Assembly (NCBI GenBank): GCA_021018815.1
Contig: JAITYX010000007.1
Location: forward strand, 1,985,001-2,049,000
Reading direction: 5' to 3'
Source of the DNA: Talinum fruticosum
Taxonomy: Eukaryota; Streptophyta; Magnoliopsida; Caryophyllales; Talinaceae
DNA: 64,000 nucleotides
The notes under the pieces are model-generated. The model worked only from the letters and a program-made list of their open reading frames with translations. It searched no databases and had not been told where the DNA came from. Both the position numbers and the translations under genes were made by a program. This document shows positions 46,540-57,705 of this stretch, piece after piece; within the stretch, counting starts at the first letter, position 1; the number at the start of each line of letters is the position of its first letter.

Positions 46540-47303
46540 CATCATATTATATCTTATCATCATATCACTCTAACCAAACAACAGAACGATCGAAAGTTAT
46601 CATTTGAGTCATAATATTCCCCAAATACTTAGGATATGTCGAGGTCGCATCCGGAAAAAGTGTGTAAGGGTACCTGGTTATCATTTCCTCCCGCACTTTG
46701 GAGTATCCAAACGAAGATAGAACATGGTCACTAGCGAATCTTGTGGAATGAAAGGTGGCCATGTGTTATGGTGAATTTGGGGTGTAACCTACTCACCAAG
46801 GTACCAGCAGAAACTAAACAGGACTTAAGTCCCTTACAACTTGAAACCATGAAGAAAGTTGACTTCGAGACCAAGGATGAAATTTGGCTTGCTCTAAAAC
46901 ATAACACACAAGCTTTAAGGCAAGATATTGATTTGGCCAAGCGAAGTGACCAGACAAGGCCCATAACCTGCACTTGGGTTGACCACGGCCCGGACCACGG
47001 TCCACACCGGACCGTGGGTGCAGGCGGAACTAAGAAATGGAAAAAAGCTAATTTTGAACCAACTAGTCCGAAATTTGGAATTTTGAAGAAGCATACTGCG
47101 ACCACATTATTGAGAGCAGGGCGTAGAAATGCAAGCCTAATTGTTTTTGGTTGTGCAAGATGAATCTTTGCCTATGTTATCATTGTCGGAAATGACAATT
47201 GAACCATTGAGCCGAGTGAAATTAGGGAAAGTATTCATACAACCAAGGTTATAAATTTACCACACAAGTATATTTTCAATTCATATAAAATAAACATCAA
47301 AGG
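46540..47303 (-). pseudogene. PMD gene, probable 3' exons
   Basis: After a splice donor at about 47325 (RIIE then GTATGC on the minus strand), later coding text is suggested by frames ending with NIMTQMITFDRSVVWLE (46615-46565), which fits the C-terminal 'YR..LD.M...V.W.PY' pattern of PMD proteins. The middle (47105-46740) is open on both strands and less certain. A 9-bp inverted repeat, CCACGGTCC/GGACCGTGG, lies at 46995-47017. Confidence 0.42.
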
Positions 47304-47677
47304 TTAAGAGAAGTAAGAGCATACCTCAATAATCCTCCATAGGCTACACAACGACATAAAGCCATCTAAATCCTTGTCGGGAGTAGTACGTTGAGTCCCA
47401 TCGCATAAACCTCGTATCAAGCACATATACAGGGGCATACGCCGGTTAAGGTTCTTTATTTGGTCTATGTCTACCAAGTTGGCTAAATAGTGAACATGCA
47501 CCTTAGACCCCTGGTTAGAAAAGATAGACATGCACAACATGAGGGCAATCATAATAAGAGTTCGTTGTTGTGGGTCACGTCGAGCCCATAACTCGGCATT
47601 AGTGAAGGAAAAAATAAGAATAGAGTACTTAAAGTAGTTGGCTTGAGGGAATTAAACGAAATCGGACTAAAAGGTGA
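47304..47677 (-). pseudogene. PMD gene, central part
   Basis: The minus strand reads TNAELWARRDPQQRTL, then IALMLCMSIFSNQGSKVHVH, YLANLVDIDQIKNLNRRMPL and LDGFMSLCSLWRIIE. This follows the PMD (PF10536) pattern lyLLG..iFp..s...VhlryL..L.D...i...nWg.a.La.LYR.lc. It continues in frame from 52607 across CACTA 2, with two stops (TAG and TAA, both of CAG/CAA type) next to the junction. Orientation is opposite to the 5' part at 35601. Confidence 0.78.
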
Positions 47678-47689
47678 CACTACTAGAAA

Positions 47690-48065
47690 ACCGCAAATTT
47701 GCGACGGAAATAGCGACGAAATGTCGGTTAATAGCGACGGAATTTCGGAATTAGCGATGGAACTCTTCCGTCGTTGAAAAGCGGGTCGCTAAATTTCAGC
47801 GATGGAAATTTTCAAGTCCGTCGCTAATTAGCGACGGATTAGCGACGGATACTCTTTCCGTAGCTGATGGAAATCGATGACTGAACGACTTTCCGTCGCC
47901 GATTTAGCGACGGAAGTGAGGGATTTCGTCGCTGAATCGGCGACGGAAAATCCCCAATTCCGTCGCTGATATCCGTCACTAATTAGCGACGGAATATGGG
48001 GTTTTCCGTCGCTACTTTCCGTCGCTGATTGGTACTTGTTCCGTCGCTAATCCGTCGCTCTTCGT
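47690..48065. repeat. CACTA 2 subterminal repeats, 3' side
   Basis: About twenty copies of TAGCGACGGA or TCCGTCGCTA in both directions within 375 bases. These are TNPA-type binding sites. Confidence 0.88.
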
Positions 48066-48369
48066 CAAAAATTCTGAATATTATTTTCTAATTATTCATT
48101 ACCCTAGTACAGAAAATTGTGAATGGATATATAAATCCACCATTCACATATGTGACACTTACATTTGGCATTTACATATGCCGGCCACAAATAATTCATC
48201 AAAGTTAGATATACAAATCCAACTTACATGTTCAACATCATCAACAACCATAACATACTTAAAACAAATTCACAAGTTCAACACAACAAGCAAACAATAG
48301 CTCACAAGAAACCTCAAACACATTTAAATAGTTCGGAAAGTGGTGATCACCAATATATACAAAAGTTCA

Positions 48370-50240
48370 CATTTGAATTCACTCATCCTCTTCCTCATCC
48401 TCTTCCTCTTGTGGTTGTGGTGGTCGACGGTGAGATCCGGATGCTTGCTGAGACTGTAGAAATTCATTCATACGTGCTATTGGCTCAGTGAAACTGTCGA
48501 CTCGTGCCTTAAGATGCCGATTTTGTAACTCAAGCATCCGGCAATGCTCAATCCATTGTTGTACCTCAGAATTTAAAGTATGCACTTGTTGCTCTCCATT
48601 CCGAGTCATCTGCAGTAGAAGGTTTTGGTGATTTGAAGGACATTGTTGGTTTCAAGTTTCTAGCCTCGGATCCAAGTCCATAAATGCGACCGTTCTTGTT
48701 CGCATTGGCTTTGACCCACAACTCTTGTTGTGCGAGGGTGGAGACATGATCCTCGGAAGAGTTGGGGTCATCATCTGGAAGTTTGAGTGGGTTGAGTGTT
48801 TTGCAACTCTTCCCACTCTTTTTGAAACTTCTCCTGAATATAATATAAATATTTGAGGCATGTAAATATCACGAGTTGTTAACGAAAACAATAGATAGAA
48901 AAATATGCGGAATTCATATGTATGGTTACTCACGTAAATGGCCTTGGATTTTTGGTCCACCCATTCGTCCTTTTTTGTTTTGTGCGTTCGTGAAAATAGT
49001 TGGGTCGGTAGAGGCTGAACTCCTTTAAGCTCCTTCATCTAAAATTAAAAACAAGTTAGTAGAGAATCAATTTACCAATATGAACATGTTAACGAGTTGC
49101 ATGCGTAATCAATAAGAAAGGGGTATGTACAAATCGTCGTTTATGCTCCATTATAGGGATTGAGCCACAAGTATGGAGCGATGAACCAAGTCCCCGTGAT
49201 CGGCATGACGGTTTTTCTGAGCTTGCTCGCGAGAACTTCTTGTAGTCGGCAGTTTCCCAATATTCGAGCAACTCGCGCCAGTAGTTGTCACCCAACCATT
49301 TCGGCTTCTTCTTAGTTTTCCTCGCCTTGAGCATAAAGTCCTTCAAGCGATCACTGCCTTTCTTTTCAAAATTTCTTCGATTTGGACTTCATCGGTTGGA
49401 GAACAAGTGAAAAATTTCTATATAAATAAAAATGTAGTTTATAAGTTATGAAATTATAATATAATGTTCGAACATGCACAATAAGTGATTATGTTATCCG
49501 AACTTGAGAAAACTAATGATTTGTCATTACCTTAAACTCAGAAAACCACTAATCACGTTGTGATCGAGGACTTTACCCCATGTAGGCCAAGCTCCATCGT
49601 ACTTGCTTTGGAAGATGTGGGAAATCGTACCCATAACTTTGTCAATGGGGTAGAACCTAATCAATAAACATATAAAATAGTTAGTTCAACTAATAACTAA
49701 TATGCTTAATTTATTTTATTATTTATTATCACACTTACCCTTCACCATCTAGCTCAATTCGGATCTTTTCTCAGCTGCTAGCGCTACTTGATTGAAGACA
49801 AGGATCCTCGTTCCTCGTATCAGTTAGTCCTTTATTTGTAGGCATTTGTGGTGGCCGTTGTTAGGAACCAATGTGGATGTGTGGTACATTATTTGTACCA
49901 TATTGGTGATATGCATATGTACTCGACGGGTTTGAGTACATATGGGGTTGCTTGAGAATATGGAGGGTTTAGAAAGAAAGACCCACCTAGTGGGTTTTGC
50001 ATGTGTGGGAAGTTTGGGAGTTGGAAAAAGGGAGGGTTGGGAATAAATGACCCCCCAATGGAGTTTGGTTGTGAGGGGAATGTGGAGATAGTGCTCCACC
50101 GGCAGGAGTTTGAAGGTTCCGAGGGTTTTGAGAGGGGTAGAAGTGCCGACATCATTACCTTCCCCATCGGTAGTGGTGTTTCTAGCCTTTCCCGAGTAGC
50201 TGATCTTTTGGTTCCGCCTCTACCTCTCTCCATTTTTCTG
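48370..50240 (-). pseudogene. CACTA 2 TNPA-type protein (Transposase_24)
   Basis: The probable start is MERGRGGTKRSATRERLETP (50233 on), followed by a proline/asparagine-rich segment (GGSFIPNPPFFQLPNFPHM) at about 50060-50000. After an intron-rich middle comes MLKARKTKKKPKWLGDNYWR at about 49335-49280, the core of the plant Ptta/En/Spm transposase family PF03004, with SIPIMEHKRR. The 3' exons include a heptad-like LNSEVQQWIEHCRMLELQNR segment (48570-48510) and an acidic tail (EEEDEEEDE near 48380). TNPA binds the subterminal motifs and brings the ends together. A near relative lies in CACTA 1. Confidence 0.8.
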
Positions 50241-50550
50241 TACATAAACAAGTAATTCACACTATTAGTAAACATCCAACGGTTCAAGTGATTTCATATA
50301 AAACAACATATAAACATGTAAGTGTTAGATATAAATCTGAAGCATGTGAATAAATTACGCTTCAATTGTTTCACCTTCATTACATTAATAAGAATTCATT
50401 CGATGACAACATAAATGAAAGTTGTACAATATAAAATAAACAATTTCATTAAAGCAATTTTGAGGCATGTTGTAGTCGGACTTAATGCTCAACATTCTAA
50501 CAGTGGCAGACAACTCGAGTGTGAGTTTCATTTCCTACCCACAAAGGTCG

Positions 50551-51042
50551 TTATGCAGCCTCAACCATATTAAAGAAACTTTGGGCATGGGTATTTGGAG
50601 GCTCACTTGTAGAGTTTTGATTTGAGATCATGGCATCCGTGACCATATCATTCATACGGTCGACATTTGTTTCTACATCGCCGTAGTTCATATGATTGGC
50701 ACCACTGTCGTCGTTGAATACGTTAGAAACCATTGTTTGCTCCTCATGTAAATGAGGATCTATTTCTCCATGACTAGTCCAATACCAATAGTTTGGAAGA
50801 AAACCATATTGATAGAGGTGCAACTTAACTTCATCGGGATCCTTATACTTCCGATTTCGCATTCGTGGGCACTTATATTGTTGATTATGCACAAATTCCG
50901 ATTGGCTTCTAGCATGTGCATCAAACTCCTCAACCCCGTCTAAAAACTCTTGTCTATACACAACTCTACCGGGTAATAACCTACGATACATCCATCTACG
51001 ATGCGTAGGCCCGTCCATATATATTCGATTGACATTTAACAA
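50551..51042 (-). pseudogene. CACTA 2 transposase-associated domain (TNPD N-terminus)
   Basis: A 163-codon frame carries HRRWMYRRLLPGRVVYRQEF then LDGVEEFDAHARSQ and VKLHLYQYGFLPNYWYWTSH, the PF13963 pattern that opens CACTA transposases. Its usual CPC.KC metal site is changed to CPRMRNRKY. The TNP2 core that should follow is absent: the next recognisable gene is TNPA-type. It remains open, but its product would be only a leading domain. Confidence 0.85.
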
Positions 51043-51404
51043 TTTATTACATTATTAGTTAAGAATACCAACACATGGAGATCTTATATGATTACATATT
51101 TTCTATAACGAACATAATCTATATATAATCATTATGCATCTATATATTTTTTTATTATACATAGATTTCTTTAATTTTTATATTTTACTCTTAAATATTT
51201 GTTTCATAATTAAATTAATCATACCTAATTAGCATAAATAAACTCATATACATATAATTAAACTTATCATACCGTAAAGCAATCATACCTATAAGCATAC
51301 CTAATTAGCTTGAAAAACCTCACACAAATAAACAACAAACAATTACACATATATAAATCACAAAAACCATTTCCCTCAACTTCAACAATAATGTCCAACA
51401 AATC

Positions 51405-51935
51405 CAACACAATTGCACATTTTTCTATTCAAATTCATCCACAATCAACATTAATTTCCACCAAATTACATATATTTGTCAATTTCAAGCTTACATTTTT
51501 AAAACCCTAAATTTAACTTCAATAACATTTACTCCATAAACAACACAATTGAACACTTTTCTATTCAAATTCATCCACAAACAACACTTATTTCCACTAA
51601 ATTACATATATTTGTCAATTTCAAGTTATAATGTTCAAAACCCTAAATTTAACTTCCATAACATTTACTCCATAAACAACACAATTGCACATTTTTCTTC
51701 GCAAATTCATTCACAAACAACATTAATTCCCACCAAAGTACATATATTCGTCAATTTCAAGTTACAATTTTTAAAACCCTAAATTTAACTTCAATAACAT
51801 TTACTCCATAAACAACACAATTTCACATTTTTCTTCTCAAATTCATTCACAAACAACATTAATTTCCAACAAATTACATATATTCATCAATTTCAATTTC
51901 AATTTTGTAAAACCATAAATGTACAAAAAATCAAC
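51405..51935. repeat. Four tandem copies of a 134-136-bp unit in CACTA 2
   Basis: ACAATTGCACATTTTTC or close forms recur at 51411, 51545, 51681 and 51817, each followed by AAAACCCTAAATTTAACTTC. They lie in the presumed first intron. Confidence 0.85.
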
Positions 51936-51949
51936 ACAAGCATACCTCA

Positions 51950-52215
51950 AAATTATGGGCGGCACCGGCGGCGGCACGGCGGCGACGGCGAAGGTCGGCG
52001 TGTGGCGGCAGCGGCGGCGGTGCGTCGATCGGCGGTGTCCTCCACCCGAGCGGCGAAGCGGCGGTGCAGGGGTCGGGCGAAACCAAGCCGAACGGTGGTT
52101 ATTCGGCCTTGGTGGTCCTCAACCGGCGGCGGAAGGTCGAGCTGCGGGCGTAGTCGCCGGCGGTAGTGGCTGTTGGCGGCGGTGAATCGGCGGAGGAAGG
52201 GTCGCACTCGCTCTC
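51950..52215 (-). other. CACTA 2 GC-rich leader exon
   Basis: Very GC-rich (GGCGGCGGC runs), in sharp contrast with its surroundings. Frames exist on both strands but show only low-complexity Arg/Gly/Ala. The same kind of block lies at 53820-54115 in CACTA 1, at the same distance from the terminus, which suggests a 5' leader or promoter island. Confidence 0.5.
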
Positions 52216-52264
52216 GCTCTCTCTGTTTGCGCGGCGATATGCGAACCGGCCGAGCCGATTCTGG

Positions 52265-52600
52265 ATTTATGCGTAATTAGCGACGGAACAGTCGGTCGCT
52301 AATTACAAAATTGGCGTCGGCGACGGATTATCGACGGAATATTCCGTCGCTAATGAGTAAATTAAAATTTTTTTTTCCGGGGTTTTGTAATGTCCGAATT
52401 ACCAGCGACGAATTAGCGACGGAATATTCCGTCGCTAATAATCTCAGCCCGTCGTTGACCCCAAAATAGCGACGGACGTCATGTTCCGTCGCTAATTCCG
52501 TCATTGGATGATCCAGGTGTCATTTTGTGTCGGTGTCCGTCGCTGATTCCGTCGCTAGTCGGCGACGGAGTGGTTTCCGTCGCTATTTTACAATTTTGTA
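52265..52600. repeat. CACTA 2 subterminal repeats, 5' side
   Basis: About fifteen TAGCGACGGA/TCCGTCGCTA motifs in both directions, next to the inverted terminus. Confidence 0.88.
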
Positions 52601-52606
52601 ATAGTG

Positions 52607-52827
52607 TGACGTCGATGGTCACGATTTTTGTACAAATTTTGGCCGAAACTAAAGATTCGCCTAAGAAATTCAGACCACTAAGGACGGCAAAGTCTAAAGG
52701 AATGATGGTCATCTCCTTAAACGAAAAAGTGTTGGTGTCATCCCGAATTGTTCACTAATAGCCCAAGTGATACCCCGATCAGTATGATCACACAAATGAA
52801 TGAAAGTGGTATAGAGTAAACCAAACC
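52607..52827 (-). pseudogene. PMD gene, segment between Tat LTR C and CACTA 2
   Basis: The minus strand from 52822 reads GLLYTTFIHLCDHTDRGITW, then after a one-base shift RDDTNTFSFKEMTIIPLDFA and VLSGLNFLGESL. 'EMTI...LDFAVLSGL' is the hallmark of PMD proteins (GEMT.TL.DVA.LLGL). It joins TLTNVRF at 35934 through one copy of GGTTT, in frame. Downstream it joins the part at 47677 across CACTA 2. Confidence 0.82.
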
Positions 52828-53419
52828 TGTAGGAACCACGTACGGAACCGACCAAGCTTCTCCACAAATGGTTGACGTAGGCTTTTAGAAAGCTCTTTTG
52901 ATTTTCAAAGATAGAAGGTGATTTTGAAATGTAGCGATAAACCTTTTATTAAGATTTTTAAGTTTTATTAAATCTGATTTAAAGCAAATTAAAAAAAGTT
53001 TGAATGCTCGGTTCTATTAATTATTTTCTTTTAGCAATTATTTTCAGAAATGTCCTAGGATATTATCTCTTAACCAAAAAATAAAATTACGGTTTATTGA
53101 ATTTGCCATGAGGCTTTAGGGCCAAACCGGTGTGAAAACACCTGTTTGGACCGAAGGCCCGCTACTAACCGGTCGGTGCAGGCGGCAGCCTGCACCTAGT
53201 GGTGGTCGACACCAGCCAGGGGCCACGACTAATGAGATCGGCCTCGACCTTTTCCACGACTAGAAGATCCAAAATTCCTATTTTCTATTCTATAATTAAA
53301 AAATAGCCGGGAGGCAAATCTAGGAGGAATAAATGAAAAGGAGTCCCCGGTTTGTTTTTAGGAAAGAAAAACTAACAAAAACAAAAGTAAAATTTGCTCT
53401 TCCAATCACTACTACAAAA

Positions 53420-53790
53420 CTTTTAATTAGTGACGGAAATTAGCGATAGATACGGTTCCGTCGTCAAACAACGACGGAATCAACGATGAAAACCGACAAA
53501 AAAGCAATTGTGTCGGACAGCGACAGAATTAGCGACGGATATTCGTTTCCGTTGCTATCTTTGGATTAGCGATGGAAATATCCGTCACTATTCTGTCAGT
53601 TGTCGGGAGTAGCAACTCGACTATTCCGTCGCTAAATCGAATCAGTAGGAATTAAAATTTTTAGATATAGGAAAAAACAAACCTATAATAAAATTAATGT
53701 CATAGATATCAATGAAATTTTCCGTCGCTAATAGAAAAATTTAAGTTAGCGACGAAACAGACGATGGACTGTTCGTCACTAATCTGTTAT
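53420..53790. repeat. CACTA 1 subterminal repeats, 5' side
   Basis: Motifs of the TAGCGACGGA type in both directions, more diverged than in CACTA 2. Confidence 0.8.
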
Positions 53791-53799
53791 AAATTTCGA

Positions 53800-54120
53800 T
53801 CCGGCCTTTCGACCGGATCGAGCAACGCGAAACGGAGAGAGAGAACAAGTGCGAGTGATAGTGAGAGAGAATACTCAACCGCTACCATGCGTCCACTACC
53901 GCCATCGGCCGCCGGCCGTCCACTGCCCCCACTTCCGTCCGCCGCCCGCGCCAATGTTCGTTGCCTCTACTTCGGTCTCATTGCCCTTGTATTTGTGAAG
54001 TTTGACCGGAGGGTTCAAGGACCGGGAAGGAGACCTTGGTTGCTACCGCCGCTACTGCCGCCTAGAGGAGACCGCCACCGCCGTCTGTTGTGTCACCGCC
54101 TAGTTTCAAGGTAGTGTTTT
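53800..54120 (+). other. CACTA 1 GC-rich leader
   Basis: A GC-rich island (CCGCCGGCCGTCCACTG and similar) that ends AGTTTCAAGGTAGTG, a likely splice donor. A 116-codon frame spans it but looks low-complexity. It matches the leader position in CACTA 2. Confidence 0.45.
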
Positions 54121-55215
54121 CTTAATTGTTATTAGATTTAGGGTTTTGAATAATTTAGTACAAATTGATGATTTTATATAATTTGATGCAAATTAATGTT
54201 GTTTATGAATGAATTTGAAAAGAAAAATGTGGAATTGTGTGATTTATGGATATATGTTGTGTTGTTTAAAGTATGTGAGGCTAGATTTCTTGAAAAACAT
54301 TGTTAAAGTTGAAGTAAATGTTATTTGTGATTTATATATGTGCAATTGTTTGTGGTTTATTTATAAATTTATTGACCATTTGACAAATTATCAATAGATA
54401 GTGGTTAATTGTGTGAAATTAGAAATAAAATTATTGTTGTAAATTTTGAAATAATTTTATAAATTATATTTATGTGTGAGTTATTATATACTATGTTAGA
54501 TTTGTTTTTAATTATGTTAATTACATATCTAATTTAAAGAATCAAATATTTCCAAAGTTAAGGATTAGTAAAACTAGTGGCTAATAATAATGATTAACTC
54601 AACAAGTTGCAAAATTTGGAGTAGCTCCAACTGATTGGAATTTAATTTATGCAATTTTCTAGTTCATCTCACTTGATCATTGCTTATTCCATTACATTTT
54701 CATTAATTTATTTGGTTTGTGGAGTTGAAATTTATTTTGAAGTATTTGGAGGAATATGTGTAGAGATTTTTTTTTCCCGATTATTAATTAAGCTCGAAAT
54801 TAAAATAACTTTATTGGACGTACAAAATAACAAAAAATTATTTTGGGACAAAAGAAATCCAAATAAATGTAGCTTGTTAATGATATTATAAGCTTTAAGG
54901 ATCTAGCACGTTGCATTTGTATTTATAAGAACATCTCGCATATAGATGAAATCGCGTTGTTTACTTGTTCCATGCAATAAAATACACATATAAAGATCAT
55001 ATAATTACAAACTTTTAATCTAATCTATAAGAATCTTAAATTTTATTACAAGGTGCTGAATTATGAAAGAATATGCAGTGAACATGTATTGATTAATACA
55101 TGTTTTTCACTAACGTGTACTTTCTTAATGCTTATTTGAAATGTTTACATTTTATTTAATCTCTCTTTAAGCTGTTGGATGTTTACTAATGTTTATATGT
55201 TGTTTATGTTAGGAA
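54121..55215. other. CACTA 1 AT-rich intron
   Basis: AT-rich; no gene recognised. Frames at 54209-54397 and 54649-54891 have no known domain. The tract ends before the start ATG at 55219. Confidence 0.45.
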
Positions 55216-55218
55216 TTA

Positions 55219-57070
55219 TGGAACGAGGTAGAGCCAGGTTGAAAAGATTAGCAACTCGAGGAAGGGCTAGAAACAACGTCAATACCGATGGTGAAGGTGA
55301 CAATGTAAACACTTCTAGCCCCCTCAAAACCCTCCTTACATTCAGTCTCCTCTTGTAGGTGGAGCACTCTCTCCACACTCCCCTTACAACCAAACTCGTA
55401 TGGGTGGATCATTCATCCCTAAGCCTCCTTATTTCCAACCTCCATTGGGTACAACTCCAAACATCCCGCACATCCCTCACATGCAAACTCCAATGGGGGT
55501 CATTCATCCCAAACCCTCCTTATTCTCAGCATGCTCATATGTACTCGAACCCGCCCCATACGTACGCATATAACCAATATGGTATGACACTTATACCACG
55601 CATCAACATTGGTGCCGAACAAAGGCCTATGAATGAGGGTGCAACCGATGCAGGCGATGAGCATGGTAGTCTTGAATCAAGCAATGCTAGCAGCCGATTA
55701 AAGATTCCGATTGAGCCGGATGGTGAAGGATAAGTGTGATAATAAGTAATAAAATGAAATAAGCTTAACAAGTAGAATATTCTAACTAATTGTTATGTAT
55801 GTTTCTTAATTAAGTTCTTTCCCATTGATAAAGTTGTGGGCACAATTTCCCACATCTTCAAAAGCAAGTATGATGAAGCATGGCCTACATGGGGTAAAGT
55901 TCCTCGATCACAACGTGATCTTTGGTTTTCTAAATTTGAGATAACATAATGACTTATTGTGTATGTTTGAACATTATATTATAATTTCATAACTTATAAA
56001 GTACTTTTTCATTTATATAGAAATTTTACATTTGGTCTTCAATCGATGAAGTCCAAATCGGAAGAAATTTTGAGAAGAAAGGAAGTGATCGATCGAAGGA
56101 CTTCATGCTGAAAGCAAGGAAAACTAAAAAGAAGCCGAAATGGTTGGGTGACAACTACTTGGAGAGAGTTGTTAGAATACTTGGGAAACTGCTAAGTACA
56201 AGAAGTTCCGCGAGCGGGCTCGGAACAACCGCAATGTTGATTAAGGTGGACTTGGTTCATCGCTTCATACTTGTGGCTCAATCCCTATGACGGAGCATAA
56301 GTGGCGATTGGTACATACCCCTTTAGTGAATACGCATGCAACTACTAACATGTTCAAATTAGCAAATTGAATGTTTACACTAACTTTTTTGTATTTATAT
56401 AAAAGAGCTTAAAGGAGTTCTTCCTCTACCTACCTAACTCTTTTAACGAACCCACAAAACCAAAAAGGACCAATGGGTTGACCAGAAATCCAAGGCCATT
56501 TATGTGAGTTACCTTATATATGTAATTTTCACATTTTTCAATATATGGTCTTCTTTGACAACCTTTGATAGTTACATGCCTCAAAAATTTATATATTATT
56601 CAGGAAAAGTTTGAAAAAGAGTGGGAAGAGTTGCAAAATACTTAACCCACTCAACCTTCTACTGATGACCCAAACTCTTTTGAGGATCGTATATCCACGC
56701 CTTCATAACATGAGTTATGGGTAAAAGCCAATGCGAAGAAGAAAGGTTGTATTTATGGATTTGGATTTGAGGCAAAAACTTAAAAACCACCATGTATTTC
56801 AAATCACCGAAAGCTGCTACTCCGGATGACTCGGATTTGAGAGCAACAAGTGCATAACTTAATGTCTAAGTTACATCAATGGATTGAGCATGCTCGTGTG
56901 CTTCAGTTGGAAAATAGGTAGCTCAAAGAAAAGGTCGATAGTTTCGCGGAGCCAATAGCACGCTTCACTGAATTTATGAAATCTCAACAAGCATTTGGAT
57001 CTCACCGTAGGCCGAGTACAATGACAAGAGGAAGAGAAAGAGGAAGAGGATGATGAAGAGGAAGAGTGAG
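55219..57070 (+). pseudogene. CACTA 1 TNPA-type protein (Transposase_24)
   Basis: Starts MERGRARLKRLATRGRARNN, parallel to the CACTA 2 start. A proline-rich part follows (GSFIPNPPYSQHAHMYSNPP near 55497-55555). After an intron, MLKARKTKKKPKWLGDNY at 56105-56160 gives the PF03004 core. A coiled-coil-like exon (about 56870-56960) and an acidic stretch (EEERE/EEDDEEE near 57030-57065) end it. Shifts at about 55350 and 56160 break it. It would bind the subterminal motifs. Confidence 0.78.
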
Positions 57071-57394
57071 GACCCCGAATTCATTATGATAAGAACTTGT
57101 GTGTATTGGCGAACATTTTGCAAACATTTGGATAATGTGTTTATGGTTGTTTGAACTTTTGTATGGTTGTTTTTGTGAACTTGTGAAGTGGTTGTAAATG
57201 TGTTTGGATTGTTTATGATTGTGAAACATATGTTGGATTTGTATATTCAACTTGGAGGAACACGTTACGGCATATGTAAATGTCAAATTTAATTATGACA
57301 TATGTGAATGTTGGATTTGTATATCCATTCACATTTTGTACTAGGTTCACAAAAAGTTTGAAAAAACTATTGTTGAATGCTGGCAACACGGTGA

Positions 57395-57705
57395 CGGAAC
57401 AACGATGGATTAGCGACGGAATAGTTACGTCGGATTAGCGATAAATCGACGGCGAATTTTTGGATATTCCGTCACTAATTTCAGCAATGGAAAGTGATAT
57501 TCCGTTGCTGATCTTGATCAGCTACGAATGCTCTTCCGTCGTTGTTCCGTCGCTAATTTTTAGCAACTCGGTATATAGCGACGAATGTTTTCCGTTGCTA
57601 ATTTCAAAATTTCGTCGCTATTTTACATTTTTCCGTCGCTAATTTCAAAATTTCGTCGCTATTTTACATTTTTTCGTCGCTATTTCCATCACTATTCGTC
57701 AATTT
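57395..57705. repeat. CACTA 1 subterminal repeats, 3' side
   Basis: Motifs TAGCGACGGAA and TTCCGTCGCTAATTT in both directions. ATTTCGTCGCTATTTTACATT occurs twice near 57606-57675. Confidence 0.82.

Larger units (their letters stand above)
47675..52609 (-). mobile_element. CACTA (En/Spm) element 2, 4929 bp (47678-52606), TGA duplication
   Basis: The ends are CACTACTAGAAAAC at 47678 and, inverted, CACTATTACAAAATTG ending at 52606, flanked by TGA at 47675-47677 and 52607-52609. Both subterminal zones are packed with TAGCGACGGAA/TTCCGTCGCTA motifs. The genes read on the minus strand: a GC-rich leader, a transposase-associated N-terminal exon, then a TNPA-type (Transposase_24) gene. The TNPD core is missing, so it is non-autonomous. 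It is inserted in the PMD gene. Confidence 0.9.

Noticed and set aside
46741..47163. A 140-codon plus-strand frame as an independent gene
   Set aside because: It overlaps a 124-codon minus frame and lies in the PMD gene, which reads on the minus strand; no domain is visible.
45400..47677. Search for the right terminus of CACTA 3
   Set aside because: CTACTACAAAAGCATCA near 46404 resembles a tip but belongs to the foldback arm and lacks the CAC start, so it was not called.
53764..54114. A 116-codon plus frame as a protein gene
   Set aside because: It is the GC-rich leader of CACTA 1; composition is low-complexity Pro/Arg/Leu and it begins inside subterminal repeats.
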